From positions 1-64,000 of the forward strand of contig JABFFZ010000010.1 of assembly GCA_013112725.1 (NCBI GenBank): a stretch of DNA of 64,000 nt. Reading direction: 5' to 3'. A program made the translations under genes and the position numbers. Source of the stretch: Chloroflexota bacterium (GTDB taxonomy: Bacteria > Chloroflexota > Anaerolineae > Promineifilales > Promineifilaceae). This document shows, one piece after another, positions 1-8,631 of the stretch; within the stretch, counting starts at the first letter, position 1; every line of letters begins with the position of its first letter. The notes below the pieces were generated by a model. It was not told the DNA's origin. It ran no database searches and saw only the letters and a program-made list of their open reading frames with translations.

Positions 1-435
1 GAACCGAGCATTCGCTTTCGCAAGCAGAAGTTGTACTGGACCTTGCCCAACCTGCAAGCTTCCACACGCTGTGACTGCTGGACCTGGCTGGTGGAAGCCG
101 CCTTTTGGCAACTCTATCTGGCGCGAGTGTGAAAATTGAGCAGGGGTAGCATTGGGGTGGCGGTGGAAGCCGCCTTTTGGCAACTCTATCTGGCGCGAGA
201 GGTTGTCCGCGATCAGCCACTGCCCTGGCAAAAACCACTGACCCGTCTCACGCCGACGCGCGTTTTGGGCAGTATCGGATTGCTTTTTGCGCAGATTGGC
301 AGCCCTACCCGACCCGTGCAAACGCGCCGAAACTCGCCGGGATGGCCCACCGGCAAGCCGCGTACCCGCCCCCAGCGCTTCAAACCGCACCGGCGGGACA
401 AGAAACAGCATAAAAACCGACCCAAACCGGCCTGA
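1..435 (+). pseudogene. Transposase C-terminal remnant, broken by duplication and stop
   Basis: Frame 1 reads from the window edge through EPSIRFRKQKLYWTLPNL and CWTWLVEAAFWQLYLARV to a TGA at 130-132. The same frame resumes after a second copy of the AAFWQLYLAR segment and runs to 435 with a basic tail (TGKPRTRPQRFKPHRR). The tail resembles the C-terminus of DDE transposases common in Chloroflexota and cyanobacteria; I cannot name the IS family. The open stretch from 136 is therefore not a gene but the end of a dead transposase. The 5' part lies outside the window and no terminal inverted repeat is visible. Confidence 0.6.
91..199. repeat. 37-bp direct duplication inside the transposase remnant
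   Basis: The 37 bases at 91-127 recur exactly at 163-199, an offset of 72 bp that keeps the reading frame. The 35 bases between the copies hold an in-frame TGA and do not match transposase sequence, so the insertion, not a frameshift, killed the frame. Confidence 0.85.
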
Positions 436-691
436 TTTGTTGCCTTCATTCGATTGTTAATGTTCAGTCAGACGCTGAGTTGCTCTCAGCGCGTTTTCAC
501 TTTTCTAAATGCGAATACCACCCCATCCATTCAATTTTGTTATACTGCGGTGCGTTTGCAAAAGAATTGGCACATTGTAACATGCCCGCGCATTTTTCAA
601 AAAAGAACAGATGGAGTATCTTTAGCGAAAGGGATGAAATTCATCATTCATCCTTCCTAATTCATAATTCCTAATTCCATAGGAGACGCCC

Positions 692-1042
692 ATGTCAGAA
701 CAACCTGCTCCCGAAACACCCCAACCACTCACACCCTTGCCGCAGAGAATTACCATTGACATGCCCAAAGAGTTAACAGCCGTCTATGCCAACGTTGCCT
801 TCATCAGCCACACTCCGGCGGAAGTGATCATTGACTTTGCCCAGGTGCTACCCCGCACCCCCCGCGGCAAAATTTTGTCGCGCATCATCATGTCCCCCAT
901 GCACGCCAAAATGCTGCACACCGCTCTGGCGCAAAGTCTGGCTACCTTTGAACAGCAGTTTGGCCCCATCCGCCTGCCCACCAATCTGGCCGAACAATTT
1001 TTCCGCTTTCCACCACCGGAGGGGGGAGACAAAGAAGAGTAG
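692..1042 (+). CDS. DUF3467 domain protein
   Basis: This 116-residue protein matches the DUF3467 pattern: a lead segment ITIDMPKELTAVYANVAFIS, then PAEVIIDFAQVLPRTP and RIIMSPMHAKMLHTAL. Its length fits the family, which has no assigned biochemical role. There is no signal peptide or membrane segment, so it is probably cytoplasmic. The ATG at 692 follows AGGAG with good spacing. A word-repeat hairpin separates it from the translin-like gene 78 bp downstream, and the two may be co-transcribed. Confidence 0.8.
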   Translation: MSEQPAPETPQPLTPLPQRITIDMPKELTAVYANVAFISHTPAEVIIDFAQVLPRTPRGKILSRIIMSPMHAKMLHTALAQSLATFEQQFGPIRLPTNLAEQFFRFPPPEGGDKEE

Positions 1043-1045
1043 GTC

Positions 1046-1085
1046 ATTGAGTAATTGGGTAATTGGCGATCTTCAATTACTCAAT
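1046..1085. repeat. Word-repeat hairpin (GTAATTG words)
   Basis: ATTGAGTAATTG at 1046-1057 is matched by its exact reverse complement at 1074-1085. The arms are made of the word GTAATTG and its variants. It lies between the DUF3467 and translin-like genes and no T-tract follows. Confidence 0.75.
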
Positions 1086-1119
1086 TACATCATTACTTTC
1101 ACCCACCAAGGACAACCCT

Positions 1120-1761
1120 ATGGACCAATTAGACGGTATCACCGACACCATCCGCCAGGAAATGGAGCGGATGAATGACGCCCGCAACCAGGCGTATGAA
1201 CAGTCGCGGCAGCTGATTAGCATTTGCGCCCGCGCTATTCGCGCCATTCACCGGGAGGAGTGGGATAAAGCGGAAAGCCTGATTGCGGAAGCGCAGGCAG
1301 CTACGAATGCGTTGACGGATTGTATACGGCCGTACCCCAATCTCTATTACGCCGGTTATACCCAGGACGCCGTGAAAGAGTTAGTGGAGGCTCACCTCAC
1401 CTATGCCCTGGTGCGCAACCGCCCCCTGCCCACGCCGGAAGCGCTGGCTGCCGATGGCGCCACCTGGCTGAACGGGCTGGCCGAAGCCGCCACCGAACTA
1501 CGCCGCCGCATTTTAGACATTATCCGCCACGGCCACAGCGACGAGGCCGAACGGCTGCTGGATGAGATGGATCAGATTTATAGCCTGTTGGTTACGTTTG
1601 ACTTCAACGATAGCATCACCGGTGGTCTGCGCCGCCGCACCGACACCGTGCGCGCCGTCTTGGAACGCACCCGCGGCGACGTAACCACCAGTTTGCGCCA
1701 GGCTGACCTGGAACAGGCGTTGAAAGCATTAGAAACAAAATTGGGCAGCTCTTTGCCATAA
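1120..1761 (+). CDS. Translin-family protein
   Basis: This 213-residue, mainly helical protein resembles bacterial and archaeal translin homologues (COG2178). It has the ICARAIRAIHREEWDKAESL segment typical of translin helix 2 and a C-terminal stretch with paired acidic residues (LLDEMDQIYSLL). Translins are octameric RNA/DNA-binding proteins, and partners of the family act as RNases; the bacterial role is unknown. The start at MDQLDG (1120) is chosen over an ATG at 1063 because AAGGA precedes it and the earlier stretch lies in the repeat hairpin. Confidence 0.75.
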   Translation: MDQLDGITDTIRQEMERMNDARNQAYEQSRQLISICARAIRAIHREEWDKAESLIAEAQAATNALTDCIRPYPNLYYAGYTQDAVKELVEAHLTYALVRNRPLPTPEALAADGATWLNGLAEAATELRRRILDIIRHGHSDEAERLLDEMDQIYSLLVTFDFNDSITGGLRRRTDTVRAVLERTRGDVTTSLRQADLEQALKALETKLGSSLP

Positions 1762-1780
1762 TCAGATGTCATTTTCCGCT

Positions 1781-1888
1781 AGTGACCCTATCTGAAATGT
1801 GGGCCGTCGGAGGAGAGCCTTTAGGCGAATCCCGCATCGGCTACCCCCCCTCCATTCACAACTCGTTTAGGGAGGCTATAGCAAACCA
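1781..1888. repeat. Dispersed ~105-bp element, copy 1
   Basis: It shares GACCCTATCTGAAATGTG, then GTCGGAGGAGAGCCTTTAGG, a CATCGGCT core and a TTTAGG...GCTAT..AAACC tail with 12437-12540. It lies at the converging 3' ends of the translin-like and response-regulator genes and includes the latter's stop codon. The hairpin is better preserved in copy 2. Confidence 0.7.
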
Positions 1889-2538
1889 CGCCGGGCCGCC
1901 AGTCGGGCCGCCTGGCGGCGGTTGACAGCATGAAGTTTAGCCAGGATACTGCGCACATGGCTCTTGGTGGTATGCAAACTGATAGAAAGTTGTTCGGCAA
2001 TTTCCTGATTGGAGGCGCCGGTAGCAACCAGATACAATACCTCTAGTTCACGACCGGTCAGGTCAGGCTCATCTTCGGCGGGTATCAGGTGGGAAGGTTG
2101 GGTTGCCAGCCGGGCATACGCTTCTACCAGACTGGCTGCCAGTTTGGGCGGCAGCGTTGCTTCGCCGCCCAATGCGCCACAAACGCCGCGCAAAAAATCG
2201 GTCGCACTGGTGTCTTTGAGCATATAGCCGTTGGCCCCGGCCTTGATGGCCGCAAATAGTTTCTCGTCTTTATCATGCACGGTGAGCATGACGATGCGAA
2301 CCTCTGGCAGCGCCTCCCGAATGAGCCGGGTTGCTTCCAGGCCATCACAAATAGGCATGTTGATGTCCATAATAATCAAATCGGGCTGTACATCACGGGC
2401 CATAGTCAGCGCTTCCAGGCCATCGCTTGCCTGCCCCACGACGACCAGATCCGGCTGGGCATTGACCAGCCCGGCTAATCCTTCGCGGAACAGTTCGTGG
2501 TCATCAACCAGCAAAATACGGGCAGGGTAAGCAGGCAT
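1876..2538 (-). CDS. NarL/FixJ-type response regulator
   Basis: This 220-residue protein has an N-terminal receiver (LLVDDHELFREGL, phospho-acceptor Asp in IIMDINMP near residue 58, Lys in GYMLKD) and a C-terminal LuxR-type HTH (LTGRELEVLYLVATGASNQE, LHTTKSHVRSILAKL). Phosphorylation by the kinase immediately upstream should control DNA binding. The stop and start codons overlap as TAATG, which implies coupled translation with the sensor. Because the sensor is NarX-like and the nitrite/nitrate molybdoenzyme cluster follows, regulation of that cluster is likely, but this is inference from position. Confidence 0.92.
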   Translation of the reverse strand: MPAYPARILLVDDHELFREGLAGLVNAQPDLVVVGQASDGLEALTMARDVQPDLIIMDINMPICDGLEATRLIREALPEVRIVMLTVHDKDEKLFAAIKAGANGYMLKDTSATDFLRGVCGALGGEATLPPKLAASLVEAYARLATQPSHLIPAEDEPDLTGRELEVLYLVATGASNQEIAEQLSISLHTTKSHVRSILAKLHAVNRRQAARLAARRGLL

Positions 2539-4442
2539 TATCTACCCTCCAACTGGTGATTTTTAGCCGGTTTAGCCGGGAACACGGCCGTAACCTGCGT
2601 CCCCTGCCCGGGCATAGAGTGAATGGTCAATTGCCCCCGGCTGCGTTCGGCGCGAGTCTGCATGATGGTTAACCCTAAATGGTTGGAGCTGTGTACCTGG
2701 CTGGGGTCAAACCCTTTGCCATCATCCTGGATATGGAAAATGACCGAGCCGTTTTCTCTGGCAATGGTGATCTGCACCCGGGAGGCCTGGGCGTGGCGGC
2801 GGATGTTGGTGAGGGCTTCACGGAGGATGTGCAGGGCTTGTTTTTGGCTAACGGCCGTCAGCGCCACCTCCTCTTCCCCTTTGATGATCAACTCAACCGG
2901 CAGGCCCGATTGCGCCTCAAAATCTGCCAGTAACGATTGCACTTCTGGCCGCAAATCTCCGATTTCTGGCAGGGGGTCGCGCAGCCCGGTGAGAGCCATG
3001 CGCACCTGGGTATAGGCGCTTTGAAGATTGGTCTGCATCTCTTTCAGGCGGGTCACGGCCGTGTCGCTTTCCCCCCTGTGGATCAATTCCGCCGCCATCC
3101 CCACCTGCAAATTGATCGCCCCCAGGGTCTGCGCCAGATGATCATGCAACTCGGCCGCCAATCGTTGCCGCTCGGAGAGGGAAGCGTTTTCCTCAGCCTG
3201 CTTTTTACCGGCAGCAATCAGCCGGGCATTTTCCAGCGCAACAGCCGCCGCATTGGCCAACAGCGTCAGGGCGCGGCTCTCGTTGGCGTCAAAGGGTTGC
3301 TGCGGCCGTACCACGCACAGCGCGCCCAGCGTCCGCTCCCCAACCTGTAAGGGCGCGGCCATACACGAAGTACCTGGAAAATGGTGCAGGAAGCTGCATT
3401 TCGCGCAGCCTCCTTCGGTAATCACCGTTTGATGCTGTTGGATGACGGGCAGAGCAATCCCCCGCCGGGTAGACTGCTGTAAACCAAGATACTCTTTGCC
3501 TGCGCCGCTGCCAGCGACCAGTTCCAGCGTATGCCCATCGCCAGCCAAGACACATACCGAAACTGCCTGGCCCAGCAGCAAATCGCGCGCCCGCTGCGCC
3601 ACCGAGGGCAACAGTACATCAGCATCTAACTGGTGCACAATTTCCTGGCTGAATTCAAAGGCGGTTGTTAATTCCTGCGTGCGCTGACCCACTTGCTGTT
3701 CCAGCGAAGTTTGATACGCCGTGATTTCGCTGCGCATCGTTTCCATCGTCTCTGCTAACTGCCCCAGTTCGTTAGCTGGCAGTGCCGGCAGCGGTTCCTC
3801 TCGCTTACCGGCGCCAATGTCTTGCGCCGCCTGCCCCAGGGCAGCCAATGGCTGCAGAAGCTGGCGGCGCACCAGGCAGTAGCCCCAGGCCAACAGCAAA
3901 AAGGCAGTCGTCAAAAAGGCGGCCTGCACCCCCCGCAACCAGGCAATTTTTGCCCGCGCCTGGGCTTCATAGGCGCTGACGACGGCATCCAGGCGGGCGA
4001 GCAGCACGGCCGTTTCTGATTCCAACAGGCGGCTATTGACGGGCGGCGTCAATTCAGTTTGAAAGAGAGGCCAAAAGGCCGCCACGTCCTGGAGAGGTCG
4101 CCGGATCGCGGGGTCGGTGGTCATAGGAAGAAGGAGAGTACGGCCCGAAGCCGCTTCAGGTTGGCCGTACCTATCCACCACTTCACCCCCATCCAGCAGC
4201 GCCCGCAGTGTTTGGTCAAAGCGGGCAATCGTTTCACCCAGTTCCGGGTTGGCCGGGTCCGTCAACGCCAGCCGCGTCATTTGCTGGGCCAGCATCCGCT
4301 GCCGCCCGGCTAGATTGATGATGGCGGCGTCGTTCTGCTGCGTTTGCACCAGCCAGAACGTCACCCCTACGGAACTGACAACCAGCAGGAGAAACCCCCA
4401 AAAAATGATGCCTAACTGTGTCCGCAGCGAGCGATTTCTCAT
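2538..4442 (-). CDS. NarX-like sensor histidine kinase
   Basis: This 634-residue membrane sensor has TM1 at about 12-32, a periplasmic PilJ/NarX-type helical domain with the nitrate-sensor-like P-box segment LAGRQRMLAQQMTRLAL, TM2 at about 167-187, HAMP, a GAF domain (about 265-405) with CAKCSF, then HisKA_3 (RLAAELHDHLAQTLGAI, phosphorylated His) and HATPase (DDGKGFD, HLGLTIMQTRAERSRG). In NarX the P-box binds nitrate/nitrite between the dimer's helices. The pair with the downstream regulator is complete. The GAF cysteines (CAKC) could carry a redox or metal function, but this is untested. Confidence 0.9.
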   Translation of the reverse strand: MRNRSLRTQLGIIFWGFLLLVVSSVGVTFWLVQTQQNDAAIINLAGRQRMLAQQMTRLALTDPANPELGETIARFDQTLRALLDGGEVVDRYGQPEAASGRTLLLPMTTDPAIRRPLQDVAAFWPLFQTELTPPVNSRLLESETAVLLARLDAVVSAYEAQARAKIAWLRGVQAAFLTTAFLLLAWGYCLVRRQLLQPLAALGQAAQDIGAGKREEPLPALPANELGQLAETMETMRSEITAYQTSLEQQVGQRTQELTTAFEFSQEIVHQLDADVLLPSVAQRARDLLLGQAVSVCVLAGDGHTLELVAGSGAGKEYLGLQQSTRRGIALPVIQQHQTVITEGGCAKCSFLHHFPGTSCMAAPLQVGERTLGALCVVRPQQPFDANESRALTLLANAAAVALENARLIAAGKKQAEENASLSERQRLAAELHDHLAQTLGAINLQVGMAAELIHRGESDTAVTRLKEMQTNLQSAYTQVRMALTGLRDPLPEIGDLRPEVQSLLADFEAQSGLPVELIIKGEEEVALTAVSQKQALHILREALTNIRRHAQASRVQITIARENGSVIFHIQDDGKGFDPSQVHSSNHLGLTIMQTRAERSRGQLTIHSMPGQGTQVTAVFPAKPAKNHQLEGR

Positions 4443-4484
4443 ATCATCATTATCCCAGAAACTCTCGGTTTCCGGGATAATATA

Positions 4485-6326
4485 CTAATGCCCCAACATT
4501 TCATAGCGGCGCGAGGTGTTGAAGATGCCGGTGGGTGTGGTCAGACCGCTCAACTCAGCTACCAGGGCAAAGGTGTGGGCATTGTATACCCGCACCACTT
4601 CCCCCTGCCAGTCGCTAATGTAGACAAACTGGCCGTCGTCGGTCAATTCCGGGTGAAGCGTCATCAACCCGTCGGTGATGACATGGGTGACGGTGAGCGT
4701 TTCCTTATCAATCACATAGATCTGGTGGGGTGATGCGGCGAACATCGTATCCGCCCAGACGTAGGGGTTTTGTTCGTGGGCGCGGATGAAGAGGCCGGGG
4801 CCGCTGGTGGGAATCTGGGCGGCAATCTGGTTATCGGCCAGATTCCAGATGGTTACCAGCCCTTCACCGGCGTGAACAGTGGCCCCATACTCCTGGCCAT
4901 TGGCTGACCAGACGGCGCCGGAGCCGGGGTGGGGCGTGTCCCCCGTTTCGATCTGTGTAACCAGCGTCCAGTTGGCCACGTCAATGACGGCCATGCGGTC
5001 ATCTTCCTGGGAGGCCAGGTAGAAGCGGCTGTTGTCCGGGCTGAGGAAACCATCGTGCAAGATGCGTCCGACGTTTTCTAATTTGGTGATGGGAAAGCCA
5101 GGCTGGCTGTAATCAATGCGCCACACCTGCCCGGCTTCTTTGAGGGCGATGATGAAGTAGGAGCCAACCAGGCTGGGGGCTACGTCGCTGGTGATGGCCA
5201 CGCGGGATTTGACCCAACGGCCGTCTGGGTCATACCCCTCGGTGGCAATCACTTTAAGCGGTTGCAGGGTGTGGGCGTCCAGGATGACGGCCGTATAAGG
5301 CGCGTAATTCCCGGCAATCAGATAGTTGCCATCGTCTGAAATCGCCAGCCCCCGTGAATCCAGCCCCACGCGCACTTTGCGCACCGGCTGCAAGGTGTAC
5401 AAATCCATCTTAAACAGCCAGCCATCGCGGCCGATGTTATAGACCCAACGGTCATTGGTGGGGTCAAAAGCATAGCCGTGCGCCCGGTAGCTGGCGGGGA
5501 TGCGCCCCAACAGGGTGTGCGTGTTGCCATCAAAAACGGCGATGCGCTCTGCTTCCCGCTCGGTGACCAGCATCAGGTTATCCAGGTTGCCGCTGTGGGT
5601 GGGGGTGATGGGCAGGGTGCTTTCGTCTATCAGGACGGTGTGGCTGGCCTGGATGTCGTCCATGTCCCAGGTAACGCTGGTATCTTCCGGTTCGCTGCGC
5701 AGGAACCCTAGCAGCAGCCAGATTTCTTCGTCGCGCAATCCTAAATTGCCCCAGGGCGGCATAATGGTACCGGGACGGCCGTTCTTGATTGTGTCAAAGT
5801 AAAAAGGGTCATTTTCGGTCAGTGCGCCGGGCAGCAGGGCGGGGCCGATGCCGCCGCTGCGGTCGGCGCCGTGGCAGCCAGCGCAGGAGTCGGCATAGGC
5901 CTGGGCGGGGGTACGGCCGTTAAACCAGTCAGCCATCCCATTTTCGGAAACAACCAGCGCGCCCTCGATGGAACCATCAGCAGCGGTGGTGTAGGTGTAA
6001 ATGCCGGCAGCCGTGGCCGGCCAGTCAAACAAACCGTTCGGTGGCAGTTCCGGCGAGGTGAACGCGCCCAGACCGGCGGTGATGGTTTGTGGGCTGGACT
6101 CGCCATTTTTCCAGGTGACGGCCGTGCCCGTTTGCACCGCCAGCACATGAGGCATAAAGGCGGCCCCGTCCAACAAGATGTCATAATTCAAAGGGGAGAG
6201 GATGAGCGGCAGAAAGGTGGTTCCGCCCGCGCCAGCTTGCGTTCGGCCCACCAACGCCAGAAAAACAACCCAACCCAACCCCAACCCGCCAAACAGAATA
6301 GAAACTGCCGTCAACTTTCGTTTCAT
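4485..6326 (-). CDS. Cupredoxin-like / cytochrome c / cytochrome d1-type propeller protein
   Basis: This 613-residue exported protein has an N-terminal signal/anchor (5-30), a cupredoxin-like domain (about 45-125), a cytochrome c domain with SCAGCH (148-152) and distal Met in GTIMPPWG (near 189), and a C-terminal eight-bladed-type propeller (about 235-613) like the haem d1 domain of NirS, NirN and NirF (AHGYAFDP, RDGWLFKMDL, DSRGLAISDDGNYLIAGNY). The cupredoxin lacks the usual His, Cys, His, Met copper ligands (SSPQTIT where the His is normal). It may be a nitrite reductase or d1-handling protein for the nearby molybdoenzyme; activity cannot be assigned. The start at 6326 follows GGAGG. Confidence 0.8.
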   Translation of the reverse strand: MKRKLTAVSILFGGLGLGWVVFLALVGRTQAGAGGTTFLPLILSPLNYDILLDGAAFMPHVLAVQTGTAVTWKNGESSPQTITAGLGAFTSPELPPNGLFDWPATAAGIYTYTTAADGSIEGALVVSENGMADWFNGRTPAQAYADSCAGCHGADRSGGIGPALLPGALTENDPFYFDTIKNGRPGTIMPPWGNLGLRDEEIWLLLGFLRSEPEDTSVTWDMDDIQASHTVLIDESTLPITPTHSGNLDNLMLVTEREAERIAVFDGNTHTLLGRIPASYRAHGYAFDPTNDRWVYNIGRDGWLFKMDLYTLQPVRKVRVGLDSRGLAISDDGNYLIAGNYAPYTAVILDAHTLQPLKVIATEGYDPDGRWVKSRVAITSDVAPSLVGSYFIIALKEAGQVWRIDYSQPGFPITKLENVGRILHDGFLSPDNSRFYLASQEDDRMAVIDVANWTLVTQIETGDTPHPGSGAVWSANGQEYGATVHAGEGLVTIWNLADNQIAAQIPTSGPGLFIRAHEQNPYVWADTMFAASPHQIYVIDKETLTVTHVITDGLMTLHPELTDDGQFVYISDWQGEVVRVYNAHTFALVAELSGLTTPTGIFNTSRRYEMLGH

Positions 6327-6468
6327 TAAGCGTTGCCTCCGGGTATGCTTTGTCATCTGGATATTGTGGTATGGCGGGTTGTGGTTGTCTTTGCACCAGC
6401 GCAAAGTAGGGAATTTTTGTAGCCGGTAAGAAAACACGGCCGTTTGGTTCAACGATATGTATGGGCCA

Positions 6469-6855
6469 TTACCTGATGGCAAATGTGCCCGTTGCCTGGG
6501 CAATCAGGGCATCTTCGTCATACACCATCGCCTCCAGAAAGGCGATGCGTTTGCCCCGGTGAATCACGCGAGAGTGGCAGCGCAGCGTACCGGCGACCAC
6601 GGCCCGAAAGTAGGAGATTTTGATCTCCACTGTGGTGCAGACCTGCCCGGCATCCAGCGCCGAGACCAGCGCGCCGCCCATGCCCGTATCGGCCATCGTG
6701 TAGACGACCGCCCCATGCAATACACCATTGGGGTTGAGCAAAGCCGGTGCTACCTCCAGGTGGCAGACGCTTTCTCCATCTCCCCAACTGGCAAATTGCA
6801 GCCCGATTAACTGCCCAAACGGGTTCTTCTCATCTTCAGCGCCAGATAGTGTCAT
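6469..6855 (-). CDS. PaaI-type hotdog thioesterase
   Basis: This protein of about 128 residues has the hotdog-fold signature LNPNGVLHGAVVYTMADTGM and a C-terminal strand pattern of the PaaI/YdiI family (GTLRCHSRVIHRGKRIAFLEA). Members hydrolyse acyl-CoA thioesters; the Asn/Asp-Gly-x-x-His turn is present (NGVLHG, with the later acidic residue in MADTGM). The substrate cannot be read. The second of two adjacent ATGs is preferred because GGGAGA lies too close to the first. It is transcribed in line with the genes around it but has no obvious pathway link. Confidence 0.85.
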   Translation of the reverse strand: MTLSGAEDEKNPFGQLIGLQFASWGDGESVCHLEVAPALLNPNGVLHGAVVYTMADTGMGGALVSALDAGQVCTTVEIKISYFRAVVAGTLRCHSRVIHRGKRIAFLEAMVYDEDALIAQATGTFAIR

Positions 6856-6891
6856 CATTCTCCCACACACAAACCAATCGTAAACGTCGCA

Positions 6892-7518
6892 TCAGATTAG
6901 ATCCGCCGGAAGAAGAACCGCAGTCTGCGTCTGGCTTCCCTCTACTGCTGCATAATATCCTCCTCCTGCGCAGGCACGGCATAACAGCTTTGTGCCCTGG
7001 ACTACCTGGCGCTCGTTGATGATCTCTTCGCCGCACCGGTCACAAATAACGCGCGCCCCGGCGCGGCTGATGAGTTGGCTGACCGGAATGTTGAGCTGCA
7101 CTGATTGGAAAAGGAAAAGTTCTTCATCCGGTAGTCGTTGGTAGCCGAGCAGGTAGCCTTGCCACCGGTTTTGGGCTTCAGGGGCATAGGCCGGGGCCAG
7201 TTGGCGGGCCAGGGGCGAGGGGAAGAGGCGCACGGCCGTTTCCGTGCGCGTGTCTACAAAGGTGGCGGCTACCTTGCCCAAATCTTCCACGCGCATGGTG
7301 CGCCGCCCCACCCAACAGTTGGTGGCCACGGAGACGCCATCGGTAAAACAGCCGTCCGTTTCCACAATGGTCAGCAGTCGCTTTTTTGATTGCGGGAGTT
7401 CCAGCGCCAGCAGTTTGCCCGCCAGGATGCCCATGCGCACACCCAATACCTGCCGGGGGCAGAGGTGATGGTGCAGGGCGGCGGATTGTTCGAGGAGAGG
7501 GGTGAGGTAATTAGTCAT
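6892..7518 (-). CDS. FmdE-family protein with C-terminal zinc ribbon
   Basis: This 208-residue protein has the FmdE core (LHHHLCPRQVLGVRMGILAG, ETDGCFTDGVSVATNCWVG), an N-terminal His/Cys cluster and a metal-binding CDGV-type Cys, followed by a zinc ribbon (CDRCGEEI...CRAC). FmdE proteins are named after a methanogen formylmethanofuran dehydrogenase operon and are widespread next to molybdenum/tungsten enzyme genes, where a role in cofactor or metal handling is suspected. The location beside the Nxr-like cluster fits this. The start at MTNYLT is preferred; the Shine-Dalgarno is weak. Confidence 0.82.
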   Translation of the reverse strand: MTNYLTPLLEQSAALHHHLCPRQVLGVRMGILAGKLLALELPQSKKRLLTIVETDGCFTDGVSVATNCWVGRRTMRVEDLGKVAATFVDTRTETAVRLFPSPLARQLAPAYAPEAQNRWQGYLLGYQRLPDEELFLFQSVQLNIPVSQLISRAGARVICDRCGEEIINERQVVQGTKLLCRACAGGGYYAAVEGSQTQTAVLLPADLI

Positions 7519-7555
7519 CGGTAATCGGTTGTCGGTGAGTCTGAAAAATCTCACC

Positions 7556-7626
7556 ACAGAGGCATGGAGGCACAGAGTTTTCTCTGAACAAAATCCTCCG
7601 TGTCTCCGTGCCTCTGTAGGTTTTTT
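7556..7626. repeat. Long imperfect hairpin with T-run
   Basis: CAGAGGCATGGAGGCACAGAG pairs with CTCCGTGTCTCCGTGCCTCTG with four mismatches, then GGTTTTTTAG on the + strand. It lies between the FmdE and membrane-protein genes. It could end transcription on the + strand, although no + gene is upstream; a dispersed repeat of the CACAGAGGCA type is as likely. Confidence 0.6.
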
Positions 7627-7633
7627 AGTAAGT

Positions 7634-8629
7634 TCATTGGTGGTCAGTTAGCAGTTTGTTTTCTAGTGGCTGATCAACGGGTTGTCGGTGGTGGACAAAG
7701 GTGGCAGCGGGGAAGGGCAACGGCGAAGGCGAAACGGCTTCGGGCCGCGCCAGCAGCCACAGCCCGATGATCGCACAAAATAACTGGGAACTCAACTGGG
7801 GGGTGTAGCCGGCGGCGATGAGGAGCAGGATAGCGTAGGCTATCGCGGGGACGGTGCGGCAGGTTGCCAAAACCGTCACGCCGGCCAGCCAGAGGGCCAA
7901 AGCATACACCGGCCAGGGCAGGAAGAGCGTCAACCCGGTAGACCAGATGGTGAGGATGCCGGTCATGGCCGGGTCACGCCAGAAGCTCAGGGCAAACAAC
8001 AGGGCAGGGATGGCGGCTAACAACCAGATGATCCAGGAACGAGTACGGCCGTAACACCACCACCAAATGAAGACGGTCACTACGACTAACAATTCCCCCA
8101 AATTAAACAAAAAGCGGGTCAACGGCGGGGGGCCAGGCCAGCCGAGTAAGGCGTAGAGATTGGGCCACAGTTGCACAAATAACCCGGCGAGCAAAGCTAA
8201 GGCAGGGAACAGCCCAACGGCCGTTCCCTGCCAACCCCGCTTCCCTCCTCCTGACACACGCTGCCCCCATAGCACACGAGTACAAATCAACAGCACGGCC
8301 GTGACTGCCAACAACTGATACAACAACGCCAACCACGCTGGCGGCACAACAACCAGAAATAACACGCTCAACAGCGCCAGCCCGACCAATGAGAGAGAGA
8401 GCCAGATTTGCTGACGGCCGTGCCAGGCAATGTCCACCAGCAACACCAACGCCAGCAGCCCCACAAACGTGGCCGCCACCTGCCCCACCGTGTTGAGACC
8501 CTGATAAACGGTAATAAAAGCGGGCGATTTGGGCATGTGAATGGCCGCCCGCGTGGCCGTCCGCATAATCAGCCATTCGGCGACGGCCGTCAGCGCCAGC
8601 CACTTAAACAAGAGTTGTTGCTTTTCCAT
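7634..8629 (-). CDS. Polytopic membrane protein of the Nxr-like cluster
   Basis: This protein of about 331 residues has roughly eight to nine hydrophobic helices with short loops, for example VGLLALVLLVDIAW, LVGLALLSVLFLVVVPPAWL and AYAILLLIAAGYTPQ. I recognise no catalytic motif or haem-ligand pattern with confidence. It directly follows the haem-binding gamma subunit, whose TGA overlaps a possible GTG start (8635); the ATG at 8629 fits the GGAGAAG better. Position suggests a membrane partner or quinone-side anchor of the enzyme, but this is inference only. Confidence 0.7.
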   Translation of the reverse strand: MEKQQLLFKWLALTAVAEWLIMRTATRAAIHMPKSPAFITVYQGLNTVGQVAATFVGLLALVLLVDIAWHGRQQIWLSLSLVGLALLSVLFLVVVPPAWLALLYQLLAVTAVLLICTRVLWGQRVSGGGKRGWQGTAVGLFPALALLAGLFVQLWPNLYALLGWPGPPPLTRFLFNLGELLVVVTVFIWWWCYGRTRSWIIWLLAAIPALLFALSFWRDPAMTGILTIWSTGLTLFLPWPVYALALWLAGVTVLATCRTVPAIAYAILLLIAAGYTPQLSSQLFCAIIGLWLLARPEAVSPSPLPFPAATFVHHRQPVDQPLENKLLTDHQ

Positions 8630-8631
8630 GT

